A DNA stretch of 64,000 nucleotides from the NCBI GenBank assembly GCA_033239725.1, contig BTCW01000015.1:8253501-8317500 (forward strand), read 5' to 3'. The notes under the pieces are model-generated. The model saw only the letters and a program-made list of their open reading frames with translations, was not told where the DNA came from and did no database searches. Made by a program: the position numbers and the translations under genes. The stretch comes from Echinochloa phyllopogon (taxonomy: Eukaryota; Streptophyta; Magnoliopsida; Poales; Poaceae). Shown in pieces: positions 12,660 to 23,108 of this stretch; the first letter of the stretch is position 1, and every line of letters starts with the position of its first letter.

Positions 12660-13026
12660 GCAACATGGTTTAGGGAACTGGGCATGTGTTGTGTGCTTTG
12701 CTCCAGTGTCTCTCCGTAAGGTCCGGTTCTTAAAGCGGCAACAGGAGCCTATCGCCACCGCTAGAACTATTATGGCTCTGGTCTTGGTCAAGTAACTTGT
12801 ACGTCTCTAGCTTGCCAGTGGTTACCGGTGGGGCCGACAGCGTTAGGGGAAGTAAGGCACGAGGTGTTTCTTGATTCCACTGAGGACGGTAGCCCCGTCG
12901 GTTAGGTCTCGTTAGACCCAGTCCCGTGTTGGCAACATGGTTTAGGGAACTGGGGCATGTGCTGTGTGCTTTGCTCCAGTGTCTCTCCGTAAGGTCCAGT
13001 TCTTAAAGCGGCAATCCAGGAGCCTA
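12660..13026 (+). repeat. partial internal duplication in the solo LTR
   Basis: A block of about 93 bp starting GCAACATGGTTTAGGGAACT occurs at 12660-12752 and again, about 95% alike by eye, at 12932-13026. The second copy follows GTCCCGTGTTG. The related LTR at 3537-6863 has one copy in the position of the first, so the second is a local duplication in this LTR. Confidence 0.75.
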
Positions 13027-13735
13027 GAGTCTCACCACCTTATTGTACCTTAGCGGCTACTGTCTTGTTAGGGTGTCTTGTAAAAAGCCTCGTAGCGTCC
13101 CTATGCAATCACACCTCGGAAGTGTTGATGTGCGTGATTGGGTGCAAAGTTCTTTTGAACTTTTACGCGACTGGTGGGTAAAGAGCGAAACCTCTGCAGA
13201 GTGTAAATCTAGCATGATAGCCTTGCTCAGGGTCACGAGCGGCCTGGATCCTTTTTGATTAGAAGATGATGTTTATTTATGTTTAATGCCACTTATACTT
13301 TATTAGTTGGGTTGCAACTGTGATTCATTCACTTGTAGTAATTTGGTTAATGTTAAAATAAACCAACTAAAAATGCTAATGCAGTTAAGCCGTGTCTAGC
13401 CTATTTGGAGCCTTCATACCCGTGCTATACTCGCTAAGTAAATGTTTTACTTATGCTTGCTATTATTCAACAAAATCCCGGATGGGTAACAGATGGATCA
13501 GTGATACTTCTGAGCTGTGGTCAACCAGTCGGTGTCCCTGTGGACTTGAGACTCTACCTGTCGAGAGAGATAGACTTCTGCTGTGTTTTATTTCGGTAAA
13601 CTCTGATTTAACTATTTTTTATTCCAGCATATGTTCTCTGTTTATCATATTTGTTCGCTATATGTGTACTATGACTTCCTGGGCACACATATGACCGCAT
13701 TCGGGTTTTCGTGAAAATCCGGGTGTGACAATTTA

Positions 13736-15255
13736 TTTGCAGCTTGCTTGCAGCTGAGAATTTGGACTACTAGGACCTTTTTGTGGAAGAGAAGAAAAAA
13801 ATTGCCAAGTTTTCTCTTGTAGAAGTTATGAATGCTTTACAATTAGCTTTATGATTGGGTAATATAATATTTTTTTGCTGTCTGTAGAAACACAAGGGAA
13901 TTTAAATAGTCTAAATAAAAAACTGTAGTTCACAAATGGAGTGTTCAAAGTAAGTTTCCTTCAGACCATCATTTTTTTTAACAAAACACCATTGTGTCTG
14001 TTATGATGAGATCTTGAAAACATGTTCACACTGAACATATTTAGATAGTTTCCTAACTGTAATACTTTTTCTGGTAAAATAAAATTATTGTGAAGTTGAA
14101 ATAATTTGTGCGTGCTGCTCGGCCTCCTCGATGATTTGTTGCAGTATTGCCCTGATTGATCAAATCTTACATGATCTTGTTTCACTATGTGAAAATCGAA
14201 GATAGGTAACGAGGTCTTGGTAACGGGCATACGTTGATACTGACCATTCCAGACCTGGTTAACAATGAGGTCCGTTACCCATGACAAGATATGGGTAACG
14301 GTCGTGTGTAAGGAAAATGGTCATATGCCATTGTTTATAATTTTGATGATTGAGTGACACCATGATCATTAGAACTAATGAGTTTGTCTAGTTAAATGTT
14401 TGTAGATCTTATAGGTCCTGAGGTTTAATTCCAAGCTATCCAAATACAATGACTTAAAATATTTTGAAATTCCAAATAATGGTATTTGGACGCAATTGAT
14501 ACAAAGACCCACGAAGAATCAAGACAAAATTACATACCGACTCATTACACAATTCATTCGGTGTGGGATTTTCAGAGCACCGAACCAGTCGGTGTCATAT
14601 GACTTAGCAGGAGTGATCAATAGAACAATTTTCTACACTATTTATATATATTATCTTCACTCGTAGCAACGCACCTCGGTATTTTCTATTGAGAAATAAT
14701 TTTCTTCGGGACACAGTCATCCATTCAAAGCTAAGAACAGATATTTTTGGATCTGTGCAATTTTATATTTCTTTAGGTCGCCTTTAAATGAACAGTGAAC
14801 AGAGAAGATGATGCAGTTCCACGTGGCTCGGCTAACAAGAAACATGCTCAGGCTTTTGTCTCAAAGAAGGCAAATCAGTCTTCCATTCAATGGTAAGTAG
14901 AATCAGTTTTTGGGTCAGTTTATATATCAGCTCCATGATTACTTGATCTCCTAAATAAGAAAACAAAATCAATTATGCTTCTCAAACTTTAGTGACATGG
15001 TATTGTCCCCTTTGTATTTTTTTGTAATGCAAATAGGTAGGTAGAAAGATCACCCCAAGCTGATGCCAAAATGTCACGAATAGTAGCTGTCATCTCCGGA
15101 AGTGGCCATAGACCAGCTGGTCACTTCTTCAGTGTCCACGGGGTCTATTGTTGTACACAACAGATTCTCTGTTTTATGTTTCGATTTCAATCCATGGCAG
15201 TCCCAGACCGGCCGTGTGATAGAACGGGAATACCGGATTGAACATTGCAGTTGTC
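13736..15255. other. intergenic DNA with a probable Copia-type LTR scrap
   Basis: AT-rich flank of the solo LTR. About 14300-14640 reads like grass Ty1/copia LTR debris (GATTGAGTGACACCATGATC and a phrase like ACCAGTCGGTG), without ends. An orphan exon-like sequence lies at 14808-14892 (own entry). Nothing else recognised; the minus-strand ORF at 13961-14287 has no recognisable motif. Confidence 0.4.
14808..14892 (+). pseudogene. orphan first-exon-like sequence (presequence-like)
   Basis: ATG followed by 28 open codons and a consensus donor (CAATG|GTAAGT). The encoded peptide starts MMQFHVARLTRNMLRLLSQR: Arg-rich, no acidic residue, amphipathic, the look of a mitochondrial targeting presequence. 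No matching second exon was found downstream before the CACTA fragment. A diverged second copy with a stop lies at about 22395-22480, so this is probably a fragment of a host gene spread by duplication. The function of the parent is unknown. Confidence 0.4.
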
Positions 15256-16390
15256 CACTATCGGAAACCCGATGTTTACCGAGTGCATGAATCTTTATCG
15301 AATGTATTTCTTCGGGCACTCGATAAACAAGTTCTTTGCCAAGTGCTATACTCGGCAACCTAAATACAGTCGACAAAAAGTTTTTTTCACGTGTAAAAAA
15401 TGCTCAGAAAAGATGAGTGTTTGCTGAACGAGTTTATTATTTTTGGCACTCAACAAAGAATTAAGTTTTTTCCTCTTCCAACCTCAAAACTTTTTCTACT
15501 CTCCACATACAATATGTGTTACTCCATGTTAGAATTCGGTATATTTTTGTATTTATTTGCTATAATTAATTAATTAATTATATTTCAAGCAAATTTTTGA
15601 ATCAAGTCAAATTTGAACTGCAAGCGATCCAAATAATAAAGTACAATGAGTAGAAAAACTATACCTATATTATTTAGCCTAGATTGGGATCGTACCCATG
15701 AAATGAAAAGAAATTTCTAACATCTTGTGTCAAGAAATATGACCACTGTCGTTTGTCCAAATAATTTTTAAATTATAAAAAAGCAAATGAAATATGGAAA
15801 TCATGAGATTTTTCATAAGGTGATGGTATCACACGTGGAGGTTGTGATAAAAATTGAGAAGATTCACATATTTTATTATAACGGTAATTACAAAATTGAA
15901 ACATCTTACAAGAAGTATGTGTGATTGTATGTGAGAGAGTTAGTGGATGTATTTTTTGAATATAAACTTATATGATCTCATATATAAAAAACTTTATACC
16001 AAAGTCGTACACCCCGACGAAATCTAAAACTTTGTAGTTGACAACTTTTGTATTTGTGTTTGTTCAATACCTCAAAACATTATTATAAGTTATCTAATTT
16101 GAAATTTCAAAATTTTTAAATGACCTCGAATGTGAATACGTTATATATCAAAGGTTTACAGATCCACAAAATCTAAAACTTTGTAGTTGACAACTTTTTA
16201 ATTTAAAACTGTTTAATACTTTAAAATATCCTTATAATGTATTTAATTTGAAATCTTAAATTTTTAAAATTTGCAAATGACCTCGGATGTAAATATGTTC
16301 TATATCAGAATTGCAGGTCTTGAAGAGATGTACAAGTTTGTAGTTTATAACTTTTTCATTTGAAATTGTTTAGCCATCCAAAATTTCATT
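15256..16390 (+). mobile_element. degenerate CACTA element end
   Basis: Begins CACTATCGGAAACCCGATG, a CACTA terminus. TTTACCGAGTGC-type subterminal units follow (15270-15360). About 15470-15860 is recognisably homologous to 48000-48400 of the complete CACTA element at 47398-51387 (parallel phrases around ACATACAATATG, AACATCTT and TGATAAAAATTGAGAA). No right terminus was found, so it is a truncated copy. At 16020-16360 a phrase like AAAACTTTGTAGTTGACAAC recurs as a diverged tandem repeat. Confidence 0.7.
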
Positions 16391-16630
16391 ACAAGCGCAT
16401 CAACTGGCCATGTCAGCGATCCACCCTTCAAAATCGTGGTATCCTATTGGTCTAAACATGACCACACGGATCCCTCCCCCTTCCATGCTAATAAAATCTC
16501 TCTCTTCCACCTCTCTCTCATCTCTTTCTTGTTTCTATCTCCCTCTCAGCTGCCGGGGTGGCGCGGGTGGCGGCGTGGGCGGCGGCGCCGGGTGCCCCCT
16601 GTCCGGTGAGGCTCCCTCGGCCGGCGGCGA

Positions 16631-17661
16631 GTGTTTTTTAATATTTTTTTCAAACTTGGGATACCAATCAGCCAAAACCTAAAGGTACAAACACGTAGAG
16701 GGAATAATATAATCACAACGGTGGATGAATTGATCAACCCAGTGGATCATTCGTGGGATATTGATCTGATAAGGTCAATTTTTTGGAGTGTTGACGCTAA
16801 TCGCGTCCTACAGATTCCGATTACCAGAGGAAGGGATGATTGTGTGGCTTGGAACTATAATAGGAATGGGTTTTTTCTCTGTGAAATCAGCTTACCATGG
16901 ACAATGGAAGCAGAAATTTTCCTCAAGGATGAATAACTTCCAAGGGGGCGGAACTAGTGATCTGCAGGTGTGGAAAAATTTGTGGAAACTTCAAGTACCT
17001 GGAAAAATCAAAATTTTTGGGTGGCGAGCGCTCCGGGGCTTAATGCCTTGCCACGCGATTCTGGCAAATAGACATATTAGCACGCAAGCACCTCATTTTC
17101 GCGTGCGGGCGAGCAAAAGCGGTATGGAGATCAATTGGGATATGGGAGAAAATCAATGAACTGATGGGAATAGATCAATTTGGGTCTGTAATCCTGGAAG
17201 AGGTGATTAGAAGAGGAGTTCAGATTCACCAACTTGATATTGGCTTTGCTGAGCTAATACTGACAGGAGGATGGTACCTGTGGTGGGAGAGGCGACAGTT
17301 TACACATGGGGAACAGGTGCAGCAGACATCAAGATCAGGCTTAGCGATTGTCTCACTTGCAAATAATTATAAACTTGTAGCAAAGCAGAATACTAAATTA
17401 AGGGAAGGATGGAGGAAACCGCCAGAAGGTTTCTGAACATTGATGCTTTCTTTGATGAAGATGGGGGATGTGGAAGAACAAGTGCAATTATAAGAGATAA
17501 TTCGGGAGCTATGATTGCAGCATCATGTACTTCTATTTCTCACCTTGTGGACGCCCCAACGGTGGAAGCTTATGCACTTAAGGAGGGATTGATGTTAGCA
17601 CAACATATTGGTGCTAATCGTTTGATCGCTCAGTCGGATTGTATGGAGGTTGTTGAGATTA
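16631..17661 (+). mobile_element. LINE retrotransposon 3' part, first block (decayed)
   Basis: Shifting plus-strand frames encode the C-terminal half of a plant L1-type ORF2: the region after RT (WDIDLIRSIFW, GFFSVKSAYH), the zinc-binding RVT domain (VWKNLWKLQVPGKIKIFGWR) and the start of the RNase H-like domain (NIDAFFDEDGGCGRTSAIIR). Frames change near 16880 (in a T run), near 17130-17160 and near 17425, so the copy is dead. It is 5' truncated at about 16630, as most LINE copies are. Its last codons here end at the TTA at 17659-17661, where a PIF/Harbinger element interrupts it; the rest is at 21728-21988. Confidence 0.88.
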
Positions 17662-18030
17662 GGGCACCTCCAGTGTCACGGTCGACCACCTCTGCGCGAG
17701 CAGGCGAACAGAAGTTTGGTTCGCTATCTGCAGCGTGACGGTCGAATTATGGGACCCACGAGCGGTAAAGAAAAAAGAAAAGAAAACCAGCCCTCCCGTC
17801 TTCCTCGCGCGAAGGAAATATCCGGCCACTTCGTCTCTCCGCCCCCTCGTCCTGTTTCCCATCTTTCCCCTCTCCGGTCCCAACCAAATCAAACGTGGAT
17901 CTAAAAAATTTGCCTTCCAGGCGAGTAGATCAGGTTATCCAGCTGCTGATCCATGGAGATCAAGTCCCTCACGGCACTATTGAGGCTCGCACTCGCTCTC
18001 CTGCCAGTCTGTTGACCCATCGACGCTGCG

Positions 18031-18195
18031 ATGCCGAGGGCGGCGGCGGTGGACATCGACGACCTCCTGGTGCGCCAAGAACGGCGGGAGGTTGCCATGC
18101 TCATCGAGGAGGGAAGGCTTCTGGAGGACGACAACAAGAACGACCGCCTCGCGCTCACACTGGTTGCAGGATGCGCTGGCGTCAAGAGCAAGGTG
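18031..18195 (+). other. unrecognised exon-like ORF inside the Harbinger element (possible captured host exon)
   Basis: From ATG 18031 the frame reads MPRAAAVDIDDLLVRQERRE and on to GVKSK, then a good donor AAG|GTGAGC at 18195. Upstream is pyrimidine-rich, 5' UTR-like DNA. It lies opposite in strand to the transposase, in the space between the transposase stop and the left end. A splice-like acceptor (TTTATTTTGCAG at about 19978) followed by an open stretch to 20064 and GTAACA could be a second exon on the same strand, but this would span the transposase gene. I do not recognise the protein. It is either a captured host exon or chance. Confidence 0.3.
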
Positions 18196-18418
18196 AGCGC
18201 CTTGCTTGCTTGTTCGTTCTTTCTTCTTGCCCATAATCTATACTACCTACTTGTCTTTTTGATGCTACCACAATTATGAATCCTATCTAGTTCACAAACA
18301 ATTTCAATTGCCTGGGAAAATAAGCAACATCCGGTACATATATTTATAATAAAACTACCAATACAACAAGGGGATATTAATCTGAAAGGAATACAATAGT
18401 CACTACATGAAAGCATAG

Positions 18419-19759
18419 CTAATTAGTGTGCTCAGGATTGTTGCCTCCAAATTTTTCCCATATATGCTCTACCAAGTCATTCTGGAGTCGACGATGCATC
18501 TCTTTATCTCGAATAGCCACTCCTATCTCCAACACCCTATCAAATCCATGAAGTGGTCCACGGCCATATGCGTTCAATGGTATAGGAGAGCTCCCCTGGT
18601 CATAGTTATAGTTATGGTCATGGCGGGCCAGGTAAGTGCCCCTCTCATCCTCGACAATCATGTTATGCATAATAATGCAAGCATACATGATCTCACCAAG
18701 AGTTCGTGTGTGCCACACACGTGCTGCGACGCGTATAATGGCAAAGCGAGATTGCAAAACACCAAATGCACACTCAATATCTTTTCTTACTGATTCTTGC
18801 TTTGTAGCATATAACGTGTGCTTGTCACTCTGAGGCAGTCTATATGTTTTTGCAAATGCTGCCCACTCAGGATATATGCCATCAGCTAGGTAGTAACCCA
18901 TGTCATACTCATTGCCATTGATTGTAAAGTGAACCTCCGGAGCTATCCCTTGTCGCTGTGCTATGAATAATGGTGACCGATTTAGCACATTTATGTCATT
19001 GTTAGACCCAGCCACACCAAAAAATGCATGCCATATCCATAAGTCATGCGAGGCAACAGCTTCAAGCATGACAGTGGGTACTCCTTGATCCCCTCGTGTG
19101 TACTGCCCCTTCCATCCTACTGGACAATTTTTCCATTCCCAATGCATGCAGTCGATACTTCCCAACATACCAGGGAAGCCACGAGCCTCTCCAACATGAA
19201 GCAACCTCTGAATATCTTCTGTAGTGGGTCTCCTTAGGTACGTTGGCCCAAAACATTCAATGATACCTTTGCAGAAATTTTCCAAACTCTCAATGAGTGT
19301 TGTTTTAGCTATTTGTAAATTTTCATCAAACATATCGGCACAAGTTCCATATGCTAACATTCGCAAAGCAGCAGTGCATTTAAGTAAAGGTGAAAATCCA
19401 AGCTTACCAAAAGCATCCCTTCTTTGCTGGAAAACTGGAGACCAATTACTAAGAGTTTGCACAATGCGTAGAAATAGATGCTTTCTCATCCTGTATCTCC
19501 GACGAAACTGGGTATCATCATACATTGGGTTTTCTGAGAAGTAGTAAGCCTTCAACCGATTCTCAGCATCTTGACGCTCTCTTCTTATGTACCTTCGCCT
19601 TGGTGGACCTCTCTGCTGCTCCTCAATTTGAGATCTAATCTGCTCTTCAATCTGAGCCTCGATCAGATCATTGATGAAGTCCCAAATCAAGTCAAATGGG
19701 ATAACATCAAAGTTTCTAACTTCAGAACTATCTTGCTGGGAGCTAGGTTGTGTGGACAT
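18419..19759 (-). CDS. PIF/Harbinger transposase (Plant_tran / DDE_4 type), 446 aa
   Basis: Uninterrupted ORF starting MSTQPSSQQDSSEV. Central catalytic core: GSIDCMHWEWKNCP puts the first Asp at 203, GSNNDINVLNRSP the second Asp at 255, and RKDIECAFGVLQSRF the Glu at 329, i.e. a complete DDE triad. GWKGQYTRGDQGVPTVMLEA and HNMIVEDERG are also typical of plant HARBI1-like nucleases. Length is normal. The protein cuts and pastes the element at TWA targets and needs the Myb-like partner encoded just upstream for DNA binding and nuclear import. No stop or frameshift is seen, so it could be functional in trans, unlike its partner gene, which is frameshifted. Confidence 0.93.
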   Translation of the reverse strand: MSTQPSSQQDSSEVRNFDVIPFDLIWDFINDLIEAQIEEQIRSQIEEQQRGPPRRRYIRRERQDAENRLKAYYFSENPMYDDTQFRRRYRMRKHLFLRIVQTLSNWSPVFQQRRDAFGKLGFSPLLKCTAALRMLAYGTCADMFDENLQIAKTTLIESLENFCKGIIECFGPTYLRRPTTEDIQRLLHVGEARGFPGMLGSIDCMHWEWKNCPVGWKGQYTRGDQGVPTVMLEAVASHDLWIWHAFFGVAGSNNDINVLNRSPLFIAQRQGIAPEVHFTINGNEYDMGYYLADGIYPEWAAFAKTYRLPQSDKHTLYATKQESVRKDIECAFGVLQSRFAIIRVAARVWHTRTLGEIMYACIIMHNMIVEDERGTYLARHDHNYNYDQGSSPIPLNAYGRGPLHGFDRVLEIGVAIRDKEMHRRLQNDLVEHIWEKFGGNNPEHTN

Positions 19760-20171
19760 TGTTTCTGTTCTGGTGGAGTAGGTGGAGTAGATGTGAGAGT
19801 GAGAATCTGATGGAGTGGATGTGAGAAGTTGGTAGAGAAGTGGGATCTGGTGAGATGGAAGGGACCTTCAGCCTCCTTTTGTAGACAAGTTATACAACGA
19901 CTAGTTTTACAACGGCTACTTTGTCAGATCCTTTTTAGCACATTTACTGATTTGATGTGATGTTTTTTTATTTTGCAGATAAATATGCCAGACTTTTTTA
20001 TTCTTCTAGCTGCAGCCAGTAGGAAGATTGGAAGAAACACAATAATACACAATAATGGCTTAAGGTAACATTATAATATTTTAGTGCATACATTACAGCA
20101 ATTAAATGAATACATTACCAACACATTAACTACTTAACTAATTAACTGACCTAATCAAGGTTCCATACATC

Positions 20172-21421
20172 CTACTCCTTGCCATAAATTTCATCAGATA
20201 AGAAGTCTAGTATCTTTTCATGGCGTGCTTTTTGTGTCTCGCTGTATGACTTGGTGTCAATCATCATGAGTTCTGTCAATTGCTTGATTTTATCCATCTT
20301 CACCTTCTCCTTGTCAACTTCAGCCATCTTTTCTATTGCAGCGGCATGTTCTCTTGCAGCAGTTGCCATTTTTTCTATTGCCTCATTTTTTTATCTTGCA
20401 GATTGTTAAGTTGTCCCACATTTTCCTCAGACAACCGACCCTTTCCCTTTAACTTCCCCTTCCCCTTCCGCTGCTCTTTTGCTTGCTTCTGCCCTATTGG
20501 TCGAGGACGATCTGTATCACCTGCATCATCAGTGTCTCGGTTTGAGGAAGAAGTGTAAGCTCCTGATGAAGACACCTTGTTTCTCTTATTCATAATGTCA
20601 GCAGCCACATCTCGGTGAAGCCATTTAGGTTCTTCCCTCACTGCTCTCCACCAATACACCAAAGGAAAGGGCTTCTCTGTTTGCTTCACTCTTTTCCATT
20701 CTTCCTGAACCATATCCATAACTTGCTCATCTGAGTATCCACTCCGATATGTGTTATTTATATCTATCCAACACCCATGGAACTTCATCACAAGTGCACT
20801 GTTTGTATTCCAGTGGTTCTTCAATTGCATAGTTGTTCTTTTCTTTGCTTTAGGGGCATATGCATTGTATTCTGCTGCAACTTCCTTCCAGTAACGAGCC
20901 CCTTTCTTTCCATTGCCATCGATTGGGTCGTTGGAGTTGTGTAGCCAAGCACTTATCAGGCGGAGGTTGTCTTCTTCAGCCCAATGCATGCGCCCACTTG
21001 TCTTTTCCTCATCTGATTCTATATCACTCCATTCTTCAACTCTAATTACATCTTCACTTGTATTCTGTGCAGGAGCTAGTGGAGAAGTCACTGGAGATGC
21101 TGAGTCCTCACCACCACCAAACATAGCCCCTGAACCGACTGGTGATGATGGACCTGTACTTCCCCTATGAAAGTTGCCAGGGAAAGGAAGGCCATGTTGA
21201 TAGCTTGAAGACTGGAATTGCTGATAGCCTGGTGGAACTCCAAATTGCTGATAGCTGTAATATGGATGGTGAAAGTTGGAGGGGAACTGATGGGGTGGAA
21301 AATTCATGGGAAAAGAGGGTCGGAACCCATGGGGCTGTTGGTTGTTTGGGTTTTGAGGATCTGAACTTGAGATTGCAGAGTTTAGAAAATTTGTGAAACT
21401 AGAAGTGGAGTTCTTGTCCAT
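20172..21421 (-). pseudogene. Harbinger Myb/SANT-like accessory protein, frameshifted
   Basis: First frame (21421-20375, 348 aa) opens MDKNSTSSFTNFLNSA. It has a Pro/Gln/Asn-rich N-terminus, then the trihelix/Myb-like domain (MHWAEEDNLRLISAWLHNSN, MQLKNHWNTN) and a basic KGKGKLKGKGR stretch. It stops just after a 7-A run near 20390. The next frame (20369-20172) supplies the usual C-terminal helix (QLTELMMIDTKSYSETQKAR), so a single-base slip in the A run splits the gene. In the family this protein binds subterminal DNA and partners the transposase. The break implies the element now needs a partner protein from elsewhere, unless the slip is a sequencing or assembly error in the homopolymer. 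Confidence 0.85.
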
Positions 21422-21727
21422 AGTTGGGAGAAAAAACTGGAGTGGTGTTGTGAAACTTGTTTGAACGTGTATGTATATATAGAGAGAAGGCGTTAATGGT
21501 GTTTGCTTGTCAACGGCTACAAGCCAACGGCCATGTGAATTTATTTGGCAGGTGGGCGGGCGGAACCAATGGCCACGGCCAACAATTCATTTTCTATTCA
21601 CTTGCGGTCGATCGGAGTTTTGTGGTCGCTTTTCCTCTGACACGCTAGTGGTCGATATCCACAGTGGGTACCATTCGACTTTTACACCTTACCGTTCGAT
21701 TTTTACCCTACACTGGAGCTGCCCTTA

Positions 21728-21988
21728 TGAGAGATGAGGCTTTACAGCGAACTCGGCAGCAGCTATATATGATGAATGCACCACTGCTTGGATTGGTTTC
21801 CAGGAGATTTCTATCGAGCACCTAGGTAGGGATGCAAACCAGGTTGCACATGAGTTAGCAAGGCAGGCTATGGTTACCAAAGATAATTGTATTTGGGACG
21901 ATGATCTCCCTAGTTTTATTGTTCAGTCCTTAGCAAACGATGTAACCATCTTTAATTAATAAAGCCTGCTTAATTGCTTCAAAAAAAA
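21728..21988 (+). mobile_element. LINE 3' end, second block with polyA tail
   Basis: Continues the RNase H-like frame cut at 17661: EALTANSAAAIYDE, then the family's C-terminal phrase GRDANQVAHELARQAM, stops, then AATAAAGCC and an A8 tail at 21981-21988. This is the true 3' end of the LINE whose upstream part is at 16631-17661. No convincing target duplication was found for it. Confidence 0.87.
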
Positions 21989-21989
21989 T

Positions 21990-23108
21990 GGATTGATAGC
22001 ATGCATATTGTGACTGAGACTGACAGTATCATTAAATATTTTTATCGAAAGAAGAGCAGTTTAACATCACCTATCCAAAATGTAGGAGCACAACGTGTAA
22101 CATTGATGGAATGTCGCCATGTGCGCACACACAAAAGAAAACGAAAAAAAAAGTTGACATAGATGCACTTTCGGTTTGGAATAAAGCGGCTAGAGACTCC
22201 CATGGCTTGGCTCCAATGCTTAGTCTGGGTGTGTCAGATGCAAGAAAGGAATAACTGAACTTAACCTTGCTGCTGTTTCAAGAAACGAATACATGACAGT
22301 CTCTACGAAGTGCGCTTGTTTAGTATCACTCCTCCCTCTGCTCATGGAAGAAAGTAACATTCACGCGATTAGGGCTTTCGTTGAATGAAGACTGTGCAGA
22401 AGCTGATGCAGTTCCACACGTTACTCATAGCTAAACAAGCACAAGAAGCAACTTCCTTCAGCATTTGCGCTGAACGGTAGACGTACGAAGCATTCTTAAA
22501 TTCTAAGGTGAGTACAATTCCATTCTGGGTCTGTTCTCTTTTGTCTCGCTCCATGCATGATTGTTACTTGCCTTCTTCAAGCTTTTACTTTTGCGGTTTT
22601 ATCTAAAAATAAATACATTTTTATGCTAAGATAATCAATATCCATGCATGTAGAATTTGCATGCATAGGTCACTCAAATGCTCTTCTATTTTGCACAATC
22701 ATTACACGTAGTATATGATCATCTCTAGGGGAAGATAGTTTAAGAAAAATAAGTATTTTTACAAATTTCTTTGCCCCTGGCCGGGCATGGAGAAAGTTGA
22801 TATCGATGAATCGATGATGAATTGTGATACTATATATGCGAACAATTTTGTCATTCATGCATGGAGCTAAATTGATTCATAACTTCAGTCTAAGAATGGA
22901 AAGAGTCTTTCCGCACCCAAAACGCTAGCAAATGAGGCAAGGAGCGTGCTAGGTCAGGACCTGCTCCCAAACCCACCCCGCCCCATTTCTAGCTATTTGC
23001 ATAGGTCAATCCAACCCTACCAAAAAACTAGCTAATAAACCCGCCCCACCCCGCCCCATTAGATGTATTTCAATCCTAATGTCAACACCCATGGAATACC
23101 CATGGGTC
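21990..23108. other. intergenic DNA with a decayed duplicate of the orphan exon
   Basis: About 22380-22570 is a diverged copy of 14795-14960 (shared CTGATGCAGTTCCAC and flanks) whose reading frame is broken by a TAG. From about 22950 the strand is rich in CCCGCCCC and ACCCA motifs, which recur at 23815-23930. Nothing else recognised. Confidence 0.45.

Larger units (their letters stand above)
9271..13730 (+). mobile_element. solo LTR of a Tekay/Del-like Ty3 element
   Basis: Starts TGTCACACCC at 9271 and ends CGGGTGTGACA at 13730. It is flanked by the perfect 5-bp target duplication ATTTA (9266-9270 and 13731-13735), with no internal retrotransposon sequence. It is therefore a solo LTR left by LTR-LTR recombination. 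Blocks at 12660-13480 are shared, inverted, with the LTR at 3537-6863. Its 4460 bp include a nested 778-bp DNA element (11200-11977). Without that and its duplicated target it was about 3.67 kb. The long ORFs in the GC-rich part (9520-10350) are spurious. Confidence 0.93.
17662..21724 (-). mobile_element. PIF/Harbinger DNA transposon (4063 bp) with transposase and Myb-like ORF
   Basis: Terminal inverted repeats are GGGCACCTCCAGTGT on the left and, reverse-complemented, GGGCAGCTCCAGTGT on the right. It is flanked by the 3-bp duplication TTA (17659-17661, 21725-21727), the signature of PIF/Harbinger. On the minus strand it carries a Myb/SANT-like protein (21421-20172, one frameshift) and then an intact DDE transposase (19759-18419). 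It sits inside a LINE RNase H frame; removing the element plus one TTA rejoins that frame exactly, which confirms both ends. About 760 bp on the left hold an unrelated ORF (18031-18195). Confidence 0.95.
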
